From the NCBI GenBank assembly GCA_002102555.1, contig MCFL01000277.1, forward strand, positions 1 to 32,120: a DNA stretch of 32,120 nt, written 5' to 3'. Numbering within the stretch: the stretch's first letter is position 1; the number at the start of each line of letters is the position of its first letter. Shown piece after piece: positions 11,021 to 20,761 of the stretch. The notes below the pieces were generated by a model that did not search any database, was not told where the DNA came from, and worked only from the letters and a program-made list of their open reading frames with translations. A program made the translations under genes and the position numbers. Source of the DNA: Catenaria anguillulae PL171. Lineage: Eukaryota > Blastocladiomycota > Blastocladiomycetes > Blastocladiales > Catenariaceae.

Positions 11021-11189
11021 CATGAGCACGTCTGTCCTTTTCGTTTTCTGTGTACATAAATATGGATGATTGCAAGTTGGAGATGCAGCGAGATCGACAA
11101 CGACCATAATGCTCTGGTTTGGTCCAAAATTTTCAATGATGCGGAAAACGTCCAAACATCACACCACACTCAATGAATATACCGCCACA

Positions 11190-14128
11190 ATGTCTGTCCC
11201 ACGAAACCTTGTGCATTTCCGTTCACGAAGTGTCTACTTTGTGCCAGTGCTTCGCCACACGGCCCACCATTGCCCCAAGTGTTTGGTCGGTTCACGTCCT
11301 TCGGCAACGGCAACGGCATTGGCTCCACTGCCCTTCTCAAGCCGTCGACACTTTGCATCGGCATTGTTGGACTTCCCAACCGCATATCCCACATCAGACA
11401 CCGACTCAATCGCTTACTCGGACCAGCACCTTCCCGACAATGCCCTTGACGACATTCTCGACGACTTGAACGAAGACGTCTCCGTGTCCATGATTGACAA
11501 TCCCGCCGAAGCCGCTGCTTTCGAGCAACGAATCAAGCAGCAGCAAGCGACCCTGCCCATAGCAAACGTGGCGCCTGCCAAGCTGCGGCCATACCAGGAA
11601 GAGTGTATTGCCAAGTGCATCGAGGCATTGACCGAACGAGGCGTCAAGAAGCAAGCCGTGTCGTTGCCTGTTGGGTCGGGAAAGACGGTCGTGTTTGCCA
11701 ACTTGCTCCAGAAGGTACCCGATCCCAAGCCCGGTCCGTTTATTGTGTTTTCCTGAATCTTTGCGTGTGTGTGTGAGCACGGTGTTGACCTCGAGTAACG
11801 GAAATAGGTGCCAGCAAAGTCCTGGTCCTAGCTCATCGCAAGGAGCTCCTGGATCAAGCACGCAATCAGATTCGACGAGCCGCCCCACATCTCGTACGCT
11901 CCCAACAATGCTGGTCCTCCCACACCGTTTTTTGCGCTGACGCAACCAACCATCTTCTTTCTTTTGCATAGCGAGTCGGCATGGATGGGGGTGGCGAGAA
12001 GGAGCCCAAGGATCTGTCTGCCTTTGACGTCATCGTCGCCAGCGTCCCTGCCCTCGGCTCTTCACGCTCAAAACGATTATTCAAGTACGATGTGAACGAG
12101 TTCAAGCTCATTATCATTGATGAGGCTCATCATGCCGCCGCGCAAACCTACATTCGCATTCTGGAGCATTTCGGCGTGTGGAACGAGGACAGCCACATGA
12201 TGGTGTGGGGATGCTCGGCAACGTTGCGCCGAATGGATGCATTGTCGCTCGGCCAAGTGTTCAATGAAGGTAACTACATTACGTGTCGTTCCGTTTCCTC
12301 CATGCCTCCCGTGTTGACATGATCTCACTCTTTGTCCGACAAACAGTTGTCTACGAACGCGGCTTTCTTGAAATGATCCAAGACGGCCACTTGTGCGACT
12401 TCACCCTGAAAACCCTATGCACCTCGACCGACCTCTCGCACGTTTCGTCGCACTCTGGAGACTATGCACTCGGCGCCCTGGCCGACACCATTAACACGCC
12501 CGACCGCAATTCGGCCATTGTGGACGGCTGGCTCAAAGCATCTGCCGCTGCTGACCATGGCGGCGCTCCACGCCGCTTATCCACTCTTGTGTTTGCTGCC
12601 ACCATTGAGCACGTTGAGGAGCTGTGTGCAACATTTCAAGCGCGTGGTGTGGATGCCAGGTATTTGCATTCGCGGTCGACGGCGGATTTTGCGGCCCGGC
12701 GAGAGTTGGTTGAGGCGTTTCGGCAGGGAAAGTTTCCAGTGTTGGTGAATTGCGGGATTTTGACCGAGGGGACAGATATCCCGGTACGCTTTGTTTTGGT
12801 TGCCTCGGCTCATTTGTCGATCTGACCATCCGTTTGCCTTGGGTGCAAGTAGAACATTGATTGCATCAGTACGTCGTATCGCTTTCTGTCGCATGCTCAC
12901 TCTCCTGTTGATTCTCCAAGCTTACGTCGGATTATTTTCATCAGTTCTCGCCCGCCCAACCCGTTCCGGCATTCTCTACCAGCAAATGCTCGGCCGCGGC
13001 CTTCGTCTGCATCACGCCAAATCCGACTGCCTCGTGATCGACGTGGTCGACCTGCACATCAAAGCCGACCTTGTTACCGTGCCGTCGCTCCTGGGCCTCG
13101 ACCCGCGCTTTGTCGTGCACGACTCGGCCACCTCATTCACACACCTCGCAAACATTGCCGGCAAAGTGATTGCCGACGGACTCGCGCACCAGGTCATGTC
13201 CGAATCCGAAGCAAGGGACATTGCCGAGCGCGAGGAGTTGGGCGACAAGGGCGACGGTGCCTTGGTGGTGGATCCCATGCAGTATCTGGAGCTGGCGTCC
13301 GACGTCATGTGTGCGCCGCTGCCCGGTGCCGACGGCCCAGGCGGTGGTGCGCTTGCCGAGGGTGAAAGGGGTGCCGAGCTCTTGCTTGTTGGCGATGCGG
13401 CCGCGCTCGTGGCGCGCGATATGCTCAAGCGCGCGGCGGGCGGGATCGATGCGGCCGATTTGAGCCGAATTCGGACCACGAATAATTGGTTCTTTATCAA
13501 GGCGGGCGTGTTGGGGTTGCAATTGCCGAATCAGGAGCTATTGATGGTGGATTGCACGGCGTGTACGGCTCCCTGCTATTGAAACCTGTTGTTTGGGCCC
13601 ATACTAACTGTCATGCATGCGCTGGACATAGATCCCGTCATGGAGGTCACCAAGCGGTACATGATGCAAAAAGCCGACGGCACACAGTTTCGTGCAAAGA
13701 AGGACCTTTCGCGCATCATTTCTGGCGATTCGATTCAAACCATCATCACGGCCGCCGACACTTGGGTCAAGTCGCAATTTCCGACAACATGCTACTTTGT
13801 CACGCGGCAGTTCGCACGCCATGGCGGCGCAAAACCTGCTTCAGATGCGCAGCGAAGCTTTCTAAGGTCACTTGGGTACTTGAGTGTGCCGGATGGCCGG
13901 CCGCCGGGGCCCGACGGTGCAGATTTGGCGGCGAGGAGGGAGGCAGTGCTGGCGGACATGACAAAGGATGCGGCCACAAAGATGATTACGCGGCTTCGGT
14001 GGGGCGCTGGGAGACAGACGCGGGTGGATGAGAAGAAGAGGGACAAGAGGAGGAAGCAGGTGGTGGATCGGTTGGCAAAGCATGGTGTTTTGAAGGTATC
14101 TGTTGGCGAAGGCAAGACCCTGGGCTGA
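11190..14128 (+). CDS. IRC3: Mitochondrial DEAH-type helicase, IRC3-like
   Basis: Seven exons: 11190-11733, 11808-11893, 11972-12269, 12347-12783, 12853-12868, 12945-13562 and 13632-14128, totalling 2496 nt (831 aa). The first 60 or so residues are Arg/Ser/Ala-rich with few acids (PRNLVHFRSRSVYFVPVLRH), a good mitochondrial presequence. Superfamily 2 motifs appear in order: Q-like AKLRPYQEECIAKC, Walker A LPVGSGKTVVF (about residue 162), Ia KVLVLAHRKELLDQA, II IIIDEAHHAAA (about 259), III GCSATLRRMD (about 292), IV LVFAATIEHVEEL, V LVNCGILTEGTDIP, and VI NIDCIILARPTRSG... QQMLGRGLR (about 475). The rest is a C-terminal domain ending in a Lys/Arg-rich helix. Yeast Irc3 is a mitochondrial branch-migration helicase needed for mtDNA stability, and the same role is inferred. 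Introns are 69-78 nt. Exon 5 is only 16 nt, but it is required to restore motif VI. Confidence 0.88.
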
Positions 14129-14364
14129 TGCAGGCATGTAGTATGGGTTTGCCGATTGTGCAGTGTGCTTCCTTATCCTTGAATTTAAACTGGAGGGATT
14201 CACCACATAATTCCTTACCCCTCACGTCACCAAATGCCTCTGACGGAACACATGGATGCATTGGCCACTTATCGATGCATTGCATGATGTCGACGCAGTA
14301 TATACATGATATGCCTGTACATGCACAAAAGAAGTCAGGCATGCCCTCGCCATCCCACTCGACT

Positions 14365-14862
14365 TCACCCAACTCTTGGCGCTTCCCTCTGTGCATCCAA
14401 TTCACGAAACAACTGCTCCAAATCCTGATCCGCCGACCAAAACATCCACGATAAGACAAAGGCAAACCACCCAACAAGTTCCCCAACGACCTGCTGCCTA
14501 CCTTTCAAGTCCTCCTCGGACATGCGCCCGGCTGCTCCCATGGACACGACCAATAAGAATGCCCACAGAATGAGTGCCGTGACCAAGCCGCGCATGTACG
14601 CGCGACCGCACGCACGCCAGTGGTGCCAGAGTTGCGGCGTGTACTTTTGGGCAAGTGCGTAGGTCGACAAGATGACGAGCGACAGGTGGATATCGCGCAG
14701 GAAGGGCATGCCCCAATACGTGTGGTACACGGTGGTGAATGTGAAGATGCCCAGGAGGGTGCATGTGAAGAGGGCAGTTGGCCGCCTGGGCGTGGCCACA
14801 GTGTCTGACTTGAGCTTGGTCTGGTCGGGTTTGCCCATGGCTGGGCGGTCCATCTGATTCAT
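14365..14862 (-). CDS. Small four-helix membrane protein, unrecognised
   Basis: A 165-aa single-exon frame on the minus strand, convergent with the helicase (237 nt between stops). After a Lys/Arg/Thr-rich N terminus (MGKPDQTKLKSDTVATPRR) it has four hydrophobic segments: ALFTCTLLGIFTFTTVY, DIHLSLVILSTYALA, YMRGLVTALILWAFLLVVSM and VGELVGWFAFVLSWMF. It ends in an acidic/amphipathic tail (SADQDLEQLFRELDAQREA). An integral membrane protein is a safe reading, but I do not recognise the family. The start could be the ATG at 14862 or the one three codons later. Confidence 0.6.
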   Translation of the reverse strand: MNQMDRPAMGKPDQTKLKSDTVATPRRPTALFTCTLLGIFTFTTVYHTYWGMPFLRDIHLSLVILSTYALAQKYTPQLWHHWRACGRAYMRGLVTALILWAFLLVVSMGAAGRMSEEDLKGRQQVVGELVGWFAFVLSWMFWSADQDLEQLFRELDAQREAPRVG

Positions 14863-15055
14863 TTTGTCTGGGTATAAGTTAATGTTGACCGAGAGACATT
14901 CTCATCCAGCGGCGGATGGGCGACTCAAGGCTTGGGCAAGTTGGGCATGGATGCTAGAATTGGCCGTCTCGGCCGCTCTTCAGATCTCGCCGAGTCAGCA
15001 CAACCATCCATCCATCCATAGGTATCGATTTCTGTTGCGAAGCAAAGCAATCCAA

Positions 15056-15344
15056 ATGGCCACCACCATCCCGTCCCTCATCATCGACATTCAAGTGCTC
15101 ATCCTGGTGCACGCCTTGCTCGCTTACCCTACCAAAGGACGCCCGCAACCTCACCCTCCACCTGCAGGCTATCAACGACCACAAGGCCATTTCCACTCTC
15201 CTCAACGTCCTCCCACCCTCGACCTCCCCCGACCTGTTCCACATCCTCGTCACCCGGCTGCCCTGGATCGACACGGACGCCGCGTGCAAGTTCGACAGCG
15301 ATGATGGCACCAATCACATTGAGTGGATGATCAGTTGGCAGTGA
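15056..15344 (+). pseudogene. Orphan 5' fragment of an ankyrin-type gene
   Basis: The first 235 nt (15056-15290) match, in inverted orientation, the 5' end of the ankyrin-type gene at 22923-22689, which has exactly the same length. The encoded module is LIIDIQVLILVHALLAY, then NLTLHLQAINDHKAIST, LLNVLPPSTSPDLFHILVTR and LPWIDTDAACKFD. It resembles an F-box-like N terminus. The reading frame shifts once near 15127-15137 (taccctacc here against tacctacc in the other copy), so one frame does not span the module. After 15290 the sequence diverges and stops at 15344 (HIEWMISWQ), with no ankyrin repeats. It is most simply a truncated paralogue; a very short intact gene is less likely. Confidence 0.6.
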
Positions 15345-15636
15345 GTGTGATCGACATGGCGCAAGATGCGGGACGTGGCTCATGGCGACAAAAGTTGACC
15401 GGCAACCGCTGCTGCGGTTTTTTGCTAGAGCGCACGCGCCGCACGGCACGGCACGGCAATACGCAAATACGCAGCCGACACGGTACCGGCATCTCTCCGC
15501 TGAGCTCAATATAAACCCACATTGAAAAAGGCGGCAACGGCCTCTGCGTGCAGTTGGCATCGGTCCTCTCCTCAAAGTCAACGTCAACGTCAACGGGAAC
15601 GGGATCCGAATGTAAATACAGTACAGTATTCATATC
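15345..15636. promoter_or_regulatory. Promoter and leader of the Pro/Gln-rich protein gene
   Basis: A TATA-like element (tataaa) lies at 15510-15515, about 120 nt upstream of the ATG at 15637. The leader carries three tandem copies of gtcaac (15577-15594) and a short acagtacagta repeat just before the ATG. The TATA call rests on sequence and position only. Confidence 0.45.
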
Positions 15637-18246
15637 ATGGCCGCGATATCGTCTCTGGCATCGTACGACAAGCTTCAGCTCAACAATCAGTCGTCCCACT
15701 CGCTCTCTTCCAATCCATCGTCATCCAAGTCTGCGTCTGCGTCCTCTTCCTCGTCGTCGGATCGCACCCGCCACCGCTCAAAGTCGCCCGCCAACAACAT
15801 GTCTTCCCAAGCTCAAGGCCAATCCCAAACCAACAAGAAGCCCATCCTGCGCCTTGTCATCATCAAGAATGCCTACCATCAGGTCCTGACCATTGCCTCG
15901 GACCTCGGCACATCCGCGGCTGCAGGCGCAGCTTCCCTGCTCGCCCCGCAAGTCTACTCGTGGTCGGCCCCCTCGCACACTCTCACGGCCAACCCAAACT
16001 CGCACTTTTCCATCCTGCGGTACCAGGCCCACCAGCCGCCCATCCCGCTGTACGCGCCCGAGTCGGGCGTCCAGGTGCTGTTCCGCTTCGGGTCGCCGCC
16101 AAAGTACGTCGGGACCGAGCAGGACGGCATTCTGCGTGCTGTCAACAACCCAAATTCGTTCTGCATCTGGACCATGCAGGCCTTTGAGGGCGGCTTCTTT
16201 TCGCTCACGCACCCGACAAAGCGCGTGCTCATTGTCAAGGACGCGTCGCTCGCCCTGGCGCCCGTCGATGGTGCCGGGTGGGAAAAGATGTTCAAGATGG
16301 AGGTGGCGCCCTTGCCGCCTGGTGCTGCCGCAACGGCCGCCACGGGCCCAAGATCCAACTCGCCGCCCAAATCCAGCCCGAGGTTTGCGCCGTCCACTGG
16401 CTCGTCCCCTTCCAAACAGCAGCAACAACCGCCACGCGCATCCATTGCCACGTCGGTCGCTACCCCCGAACCCTCCACTTTCAACAATCGCCCCGACGCA
16501 CCGCCCGTTCCTCGTATCCCAAGCAACCCGCAACTTCGGCCTCCTCAACCCGGGCAGCAACAACCGCCATCCGTGCAACAAGACCGCCCCGGATCGTACG
16601 CGCCGCCACCGCAAATCGGCGGCTATGTTCCTCCGCAGCGCCCACAAATGCAACAACAAGGTCCGCCGCCGCCCTCTCAGCAGCAGCAGCAACAAGGCGG
16701 GCCAGGCCAACGGCCAATGTCCTTGGACTCTGTTGCTTCATACAACAACAATGGCCCGCCCGGCGCCGCCGGCAGCGGCGGCATGCAATCCCGGCCGCCC
16801 ATGATGCAAGGCGGGCCCGGCGGCCCTCCCAACAACGGGCCTCGCCCGCCCATGATGCAAGGTGGCCCCGGCGGGCCGCCAGGGGGTCCACGTCCGCCCA
16901 TGATGCAGGGCGGTCCCAGCGGCCCACCGCGCCCACCTATGCCCGGTGGTCCACCCCCAGGCACATCGGGCCCCGGTGCGCCGGCACCCCCGGGTGGCAC
17001 CGCCATGTTGTCGACGCCCATTTCATTCACCGACATTCGCGCCCACTTTATCCAACGGTCGCCTAGCTCGCCCAACAAGTTTATCATGCACAAGCTCGAC
17101 ACGCGTACGGACGCTCATTTGGCCATGTACTTTACCTTGCACTTGGCCGTCCCTGAAGGCCCCAACGGAGGTGGCGTGCGCACGGGCGGTGCTGTTGACT
17201 TGAACGCAGCCCATCGTGCCAAAGTGCTCGTGCAATGCTGCGACACGGAACAATTCCTCGGTGCCGCCAACAAGGACCTGGTGGAAATGTCCAAGCCCAC
17301 GAGTGACGCGTGCACGTGGGAGTTTCTCAAGCTGCCGCACAATCCGCTGGCGTTTGCACTTGCCCACCCGGCAACCAATTGTGTGCTTGCGGCCAGTGGG
17401 TCGGGCAAATCCGCACGGCACATGACGCTGGTGCCGCACGCGACAAAGCCAAAGGACACGCAGTCGAGTTTCTTGCTCTACATTCCTGCAAGTTTGTCGG
17501 CGGCTGTCCAGCAGCAACAGGTGGCAGGCCAGGAGCGCCCTTGGATTCAAAAGGCCATGCCGTGGATTCAGGCCGCGGGTGCAGTCGGAGGTATTGCGAC
17601 TGCAGGCGCGTTGGTGGCCAACATCATGATTACAAATGCAAAGACGAGTGCGCCAGCTGGAGGGGCAGGTACACAAGGCACAACGCCTGTGAATGCCGGG
17701 CGCATGGAGGATGGATCGGCCAACGCAAATGGGGGAGTCCAAGCTCAGCACATGCAAGATGGGTCGGCCTCAGGTATGCCCAGTGACATTCAGTTGGGTG
17801 GCGGCGCCGCGAGCGAGCAAGTCATGTTGGCCGATGGCCCGTTGCCCGACATGATCCCTGCGGCCGCGGCCACGCAAGTCGACCCTGCCCAGCAAGCGCA
17901 AGCACAAGCACAACCCGACACTTTGGACGCTGGTGCCACACCCGCGACCGCGACGGATGCATCGGGGTCCATGGACTTTGCTCCACTTGACACGTCGGCG
18001 CTTGACGCGGCATTCACACACTTGGATCAAGTGGACGCGACTGGGTTTGATGTGGGTGGCGGCTTGACGCAGGCAGATGTGGACGCCATGGTCCACGACT
18101 TTGCGCATGCGGATCTGGCGGCTGCGGGTGCCGGCGTTGATGGCGCAGATGACGTGGTTGGGTTGGAAGAGTTTGGGTTGCATGTTGGTGAAGATGGGGC
18201 CGTGCATCATGTTGGCGTGGATGGCGGCGATGATGGTGGGGATTGA
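15637..18246 (+). CDS. Pro/Gln/Gly-rich protein with two related beta-rich domains
   Basis: A single-exon 869-aa frame. A Ser-rich N terminus (about 1-60) is followed by domain 1 (about 67-225: KPILRLVIIKNAYHQVLTIA, KYVGTEQDGILRAV, SFCIWTMQAFEGGFFSLTHP, VLIVKDASLALAP). A disordered Pro/Gln/Gly linker runs over about 230-455, then domain 2 (about 465-620: ISFTDIRAHFIQRSP, RAKVLVQCCDTEQFLGAAN, CTWEFLKLPHNPLAFALAHP, CVLAASGSGKS, HMTLVP). The two domains align with each other (Y/F-x-G..., C-x-W..., F-x-L-x-HP..., VL...) and look like beta-trefoil or fascin-like folds, which is inference. A Gly/Ala-rich hydrophobic stretch at about 643-666 (GGIATAGALVANIMI) could be a membrane or association segment. 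The tail is acidic (LEEFGLHVGEDG). No family is recognised. A later ATG at 15799 is possible, but the TATA spacing favours 15637. Confidence 0.75.
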   Translation: MAAISSLASYDKLQLNNQSSHSLSSNPSSSKSASASSSSSSDRTRHRSKSPANNMSSQAQGQSQTNKKPILRLVIIKNAYHQVLTIASDLGTSAAAGAASLLAPQVYSWSAPSHTLTANPNSHFSILRYQAHQPPIPLYAPESGVQVLFRFGSPPKYVGTEQDGILRAVNNPNSFCIWTMQAFEGGFFSLTHPTKRVLIVKDASLALAPVDGAGWEKMFKMEVAPLPPGAAATAATGPRSNSPPKSSPRFAPSTGSSPSKQQQQPPRASIATSVATPEPSTFNNRPDAPPVPRIPSNPQLRPPQPGQQQPPSVQQDRPGSYAPPPQIGGYVPPQRPQMQQQGPPPPSQQQQQQGGPGQRPMSLDSVASYNNNGPPGAAGSGGMQSRPPMMQGGPGGPPNNGPRPPMMQGGPGGPPGGPRPPMMQGGPSGPPRPPMPGGPPPGTSGPGAPAPPGGTAMLSTPISFTDIRAHFIQRSPSSPNKFIMHKLDTRTDAHLAMYFTLHLAVPEGPNGGGVRTGGAVDLNAAHRAKVLVQCCDTEQFLGAANKDLVEMSKPTSDACTWEFLKLPHNPLAFALAHPATNCVLAASGSGKSARHMTLVPHATKPKDTQSSFLLYIPASLSAAVQQQQVAGQERPWIQKAMPWIQAAGAVGGIATAGALVANIMITNAKTSAPAGGAGTQGTTPVNAGRMEDGSANANGGVQAQHMQDGSASGMPSDIQLGGGAASEQVMLADGPLPDMIPAAAATQVDPAQQAQAQAQPDTLDAGATPATATDASGSMDFAPLDTSALDAAFTHLDQVDATGFDVGGGLTQADVDAMVHDFAHADLAAAGAGVDGADDVVGLEEFGLHVGEDGAVHHVGVDGGDDGGD
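16792..16944 (+). repeat. Coding tandem repeat, RPPMMQGGPGGPP units
   Basis: Three near-identical units encode RPPMMQGGPGGPP-like peptides, starting near 16792, 16844 and 16892 and spaced about 50 nt apart, with a weaker fourth (RPPMPGGPPPG). They lie in the linker between the two beta-rich domains. The DNA is very GC-rich, so copy number may vary between strains or be miscounted in assembly. Confidence 0.7.
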
Positions 18247-18821
18247 GCTTGTTTATTGGTTTGCAGAGTCTGTCAGGTTGTTTGCTTGTTTTTCTTTTGG
18301 TTTGTTTAAATTTGGTTGGAGTTGTGTATGCATTTGTACATGTTTCTCATTTGGTTTGCAAGACAATGGGTCTGATCGAATGACTACCTTACCGTTGACG
18401 GTAAGGATTGCACGGTCCATATCGTTTCTGTGTTGAGCGAGCACAACGACAGCATTTCACATCTCGGACAGACGTAACTATCGAGCACGCGCCCGGGTGG
18501 GTCATGCTGTCGAATTGACAGCAGAAGATCAGAGGAGGGAGCACAAGCGAGGAATTTTGGGGTGCATTGAAGTTATCGGCAAACACGAGAATAAAGTAAA
18601 GAATCACTGAGAAGAAGAAGAAAAGAAAAGGGCGGGCGGAAGCACGGGCAATGGTAGACGAGATTCAAAGAGGAGGAGAAAGGTAAAGTAGGCCAACAGA
18701 GGATTACGCAAGAACGAAGAAAAACGACAGAAGCTAAACGAGAACGCGAAAAACAGCGAGGGGCGAACATGACGGCTTACAAGAGCGATCCGGGGCCTAT
18801 ACGCATCCAATTCACAAAAGG
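18247..18821. other. Convergent 3' region, no gene seen
   Basis: The stretch between the stop of the Pro/Gln-rich gene (18246) and the end of the TVP18 frame (18822). It holds T-rich sequence just after the first stop, a short inverted repeat (ccttaccgttgacggtaagg, 18387-18406, a likely hairpin) and a purine-rich tract (18605-18770). A spliced last exon of TVP18 could extend into it. Confidence 0.4.
18387..18406. terminator. Perfect hairpin downstream of the Pro/Gln-rich gene
   Basis: The sequence ccttaccg-ttga-cggtaagg forms an 8-bp stem with a 4-nt loop, 141 nt after the stop codon. It may mark the transcript 3' end or be a structured 3' UTR element. No known fungal terminator is matched, so the role is a guess. 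Confidence 0.35.
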
Positions 18822-19298
18822 TCAACAGGCTGTTTGCGTTGCAAATAGAGGCAAAGACGTAATGCATGTACCAAGGTTGGCGCCCGTCAAGGCCGATGGC
18901 TTGCGCTCTTGATTCTTGACACCAGCAAACGCATAGCAAAATGCCGAGAAGAGCGTAGTGATACCGGCAACGATGAATGCAAATGATTTCTCGACCGTCA
19001 AGGACACCCACATGATGACGGAAAAGCCCACGTAGAGCACGGCGCGCAAGTAGTTGCCCTCAAAGTACTTGATAAAGGCCTGCATTTTGGGCCCTGTTGG
19101 GCAACATTTTTGGAAGATGGGCAGCTCGAGCAGGATCATGACAAAGGCCATGCCCAGGGAGATGAAGGCAAAGAGGATGAGCATGGACAGGATGTTGGAG
19201 AAGAAGCCAATCACTAGAAACAGGATCGAGAGCAGGGCACCCCATTGTGCGTAGACGGTGCCGTTGCCCGACTTGAGTTCTTCAATGAAGCTGGACAT
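18822..19298 (-). CDS. TVP18: Golgi membrane protein TVP18
   Basis: A 158-aa frame on the minus strand. It begins MSSFIEELKSGNGTVYAQWG, the amphipathic N terminus typical of Tvp18, and has four hydrophobic helices (LLSILFLVIGFFSNIL, LFAFISLGMAFVMILLE, AVLYVGFSVIMWVSL, AFIVAGITTLFSAFCYAFA). Between helices 2 and 3 lies the family signature LPIFQKCCPTGPKMQAFIKYFEGNYLRA. In yeast Tvp18 sits in late-Golgi Tlg2-positive compartments and may act in vesicle trafficking. The length is close to yeast Tvp18 (167 aa). After GANLG the last residues (TCITSLPLFATQTAC) look uncharacteristic, and a gtacat donor sits exactly there, so a small last intron and a different C terminus are possible. Confidence 0.85.
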   Translation of the reverse strand: MSSFIEELKSGNGTVYAQWGALLSILFLVIGFFSNILSMLILFAFISLGMAFVMILLELPIFQKCCPTGPKMQAFIKYFEGNYLRAVLYVGFSVIMWVSLTVEKSFAFIVAGITTLFSAFCYAFAGVKNQERKPSALTGANLGTCITSLPLFATQTAC

Positions 19299-20063
19299 GG
19301 TGATGTTGCGTTGTGTTTCTATTCAAATTGGGACGAGCGAATCAATCGCGACAAAAGAATGAGCGGGCATAGGCGGATGAGTGGCGGCGTTCCAGAGCGT
19401 TGATGTCATTCATTCATGGCATGGCACAGACATACATGGTAGGTTGGAGTCGAGTCGTGGATTGAGGAGGATCACCAAAGCTTCAGAGTGCAAATGCTGA
19501 CAGTAGTTTCCGTCAAAGATGGAAAAAAAATCAGGGCATACGTCGCTTTTTATTTCAGTCGGCGCTTCTCCATTCTACTTACGGTACGGTCAAGTTCGTT
19601 CGACGTTCAGTTCCATGCCAAGACACGTCGACACATAGAAATACGGAACGTCAACTGAGGGAAAGAGAACGTGCATCACTGGAAATAAATAGGTACATCA
19701 AGAAGCCGACCTGCATGCCTGGCGCAAAGGCATGCACCGCCGGCAGAGCCAAGTCCAAGTCGAAAGCGCCAAGGCGTACATACTACGTCCACGCCGAGAA
19801 CTCTCCCAGAAGCTCCTGGAACTCGACCAGAACACCCGCCCACGTGCTTGATTTCGGGCTGGTCAAGGGCCGTCGATCCGAGGCTCAGGAGGATCGGCAC
19901 TTGCAGCAACACCAATTTTGCAACCATCAATGAATGGGTATTATGCACAGAGAACTTATGTATTCTGTCGCCACAACTCGATGCATCCATCGCGTGCCCT
20001 GAAACTACCCCGATCCTCGTTGTCCAACCTTTTTTTTTCAACCGCAATCTCCAAAGTCGCAAA
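19299..20063. other. Divergent promoter region, TVP18 and COA6
   Basis: About 765 nt between the divergent starts of TVP18 and COA6. It should contain both promoters. A minus-strand stretch at about 19690-19850 reads well locally (GVLVEFQELLGEFSAW, then LGAFDLDLALPAVHAFAPG), but an in-frame stop interrupts it and I find no gene structure. A T-run (20030-20038) precedes the COA6 leader. Confidence 0.4.
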
Positions 20064-20509
20064 ATGGGCTGGTTCTCCTCTTCATCCTCGGCTGCACCTG
20101 CATCGACAACGGACCCGGCGCCTGCCGCTGCCCCTTCAGCCCCGCCAACAGCAAATTCAACATCCTTCCCAGACCGCTCAAAGCGCAAAATCTGCTGGGA
20201 TGCCCGCGACGCCTACCTGACGTGCCTCGACAGGTCCTACGGCGTTGACGCGCCGTCCGTCGACCCAAACAGCGCTTGTGTGCGTGAGCTTGCAGAGTTT
20301 CAGAAAGTGTGCCCCACATCTTGGGTCCGTCGTTCGTCGATTTCTGGTTCTGGCGATTGTGTTGCATGCAATCCATTCTCATGCCGGCTTTTGCCATCTC
20401 TTGATCCATGCAGGTCAAACATTTTATCAACAAGCGCGAGGGCGATATTCGCGACCGCAAGCTGGGATTGAAGCCGCCAAAGCCGGCTGCTCCGTCGTCA
20501 TCGTCATGA
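20064..20509 (+). CDS. COA6: Cytochrome c oxidase assembly factor COA6
   Basis: Two exons, 20064-20324 and 20414-20509 (357 nt, 118 aa); the 89-nt intron starts gtccgt. After a Ser/Ala/Pro-rich N terminus of about 45 residues comes the COA6/COX6B signature: SKRKICWDARDAYLTC (Cx9C), then CVRELAEFQKVC (Cx10C), PTSWVKHFINKRE and RDRKLGLKPPKP. Cx9C-Cx10C spacing is characteristic of COA6. In yeast and humans COA6 works in the mitochondrial intermembrane space, helping to metallate the CuA site of cytochrome c oxidase subunit 2. Import would be by the Mia40 route through the twin cysteine pairs. The start at 20064 follows a leader containing a T-run. Confidence 0.9.
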
Positions 20510-20761
20510 GGTGCTGCTCGCAGCATCTGTCGAGCTGTCCGTCCATAATCGTGTATCTTTCACTATACTGCCCTCTTGTCACCTGCTTGCAACGCTGTTG
20601 GTCCTCGACGCAAGAGTGTGGGTTCAGATCGGAAAGCATGTGTCATGCAAGAATTGGGCGTCCGAGCGAGCTTTAAAACTGGTCGTCTGGATTTCAAAGA
20701 GAACTGCATGTATCATGTTCGACATCTTTACGATCGATACAGCAATCCTAAAGACACACAA

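Noticed and set aside
15778-17757. Long minus-strand and alternative plus-strand frames across the Pro/Gln-rich gene
   Set aside because: They are shadows of a GC-rich repetitive coding sequence; compositions are Arg/Pro/His-rich and no domains are visible.
19690-19900. Protein-like minus-strand stretch between TVP18 and COA6
   Set aside because: An in-frame stop splits it and no splice sites or family support it.
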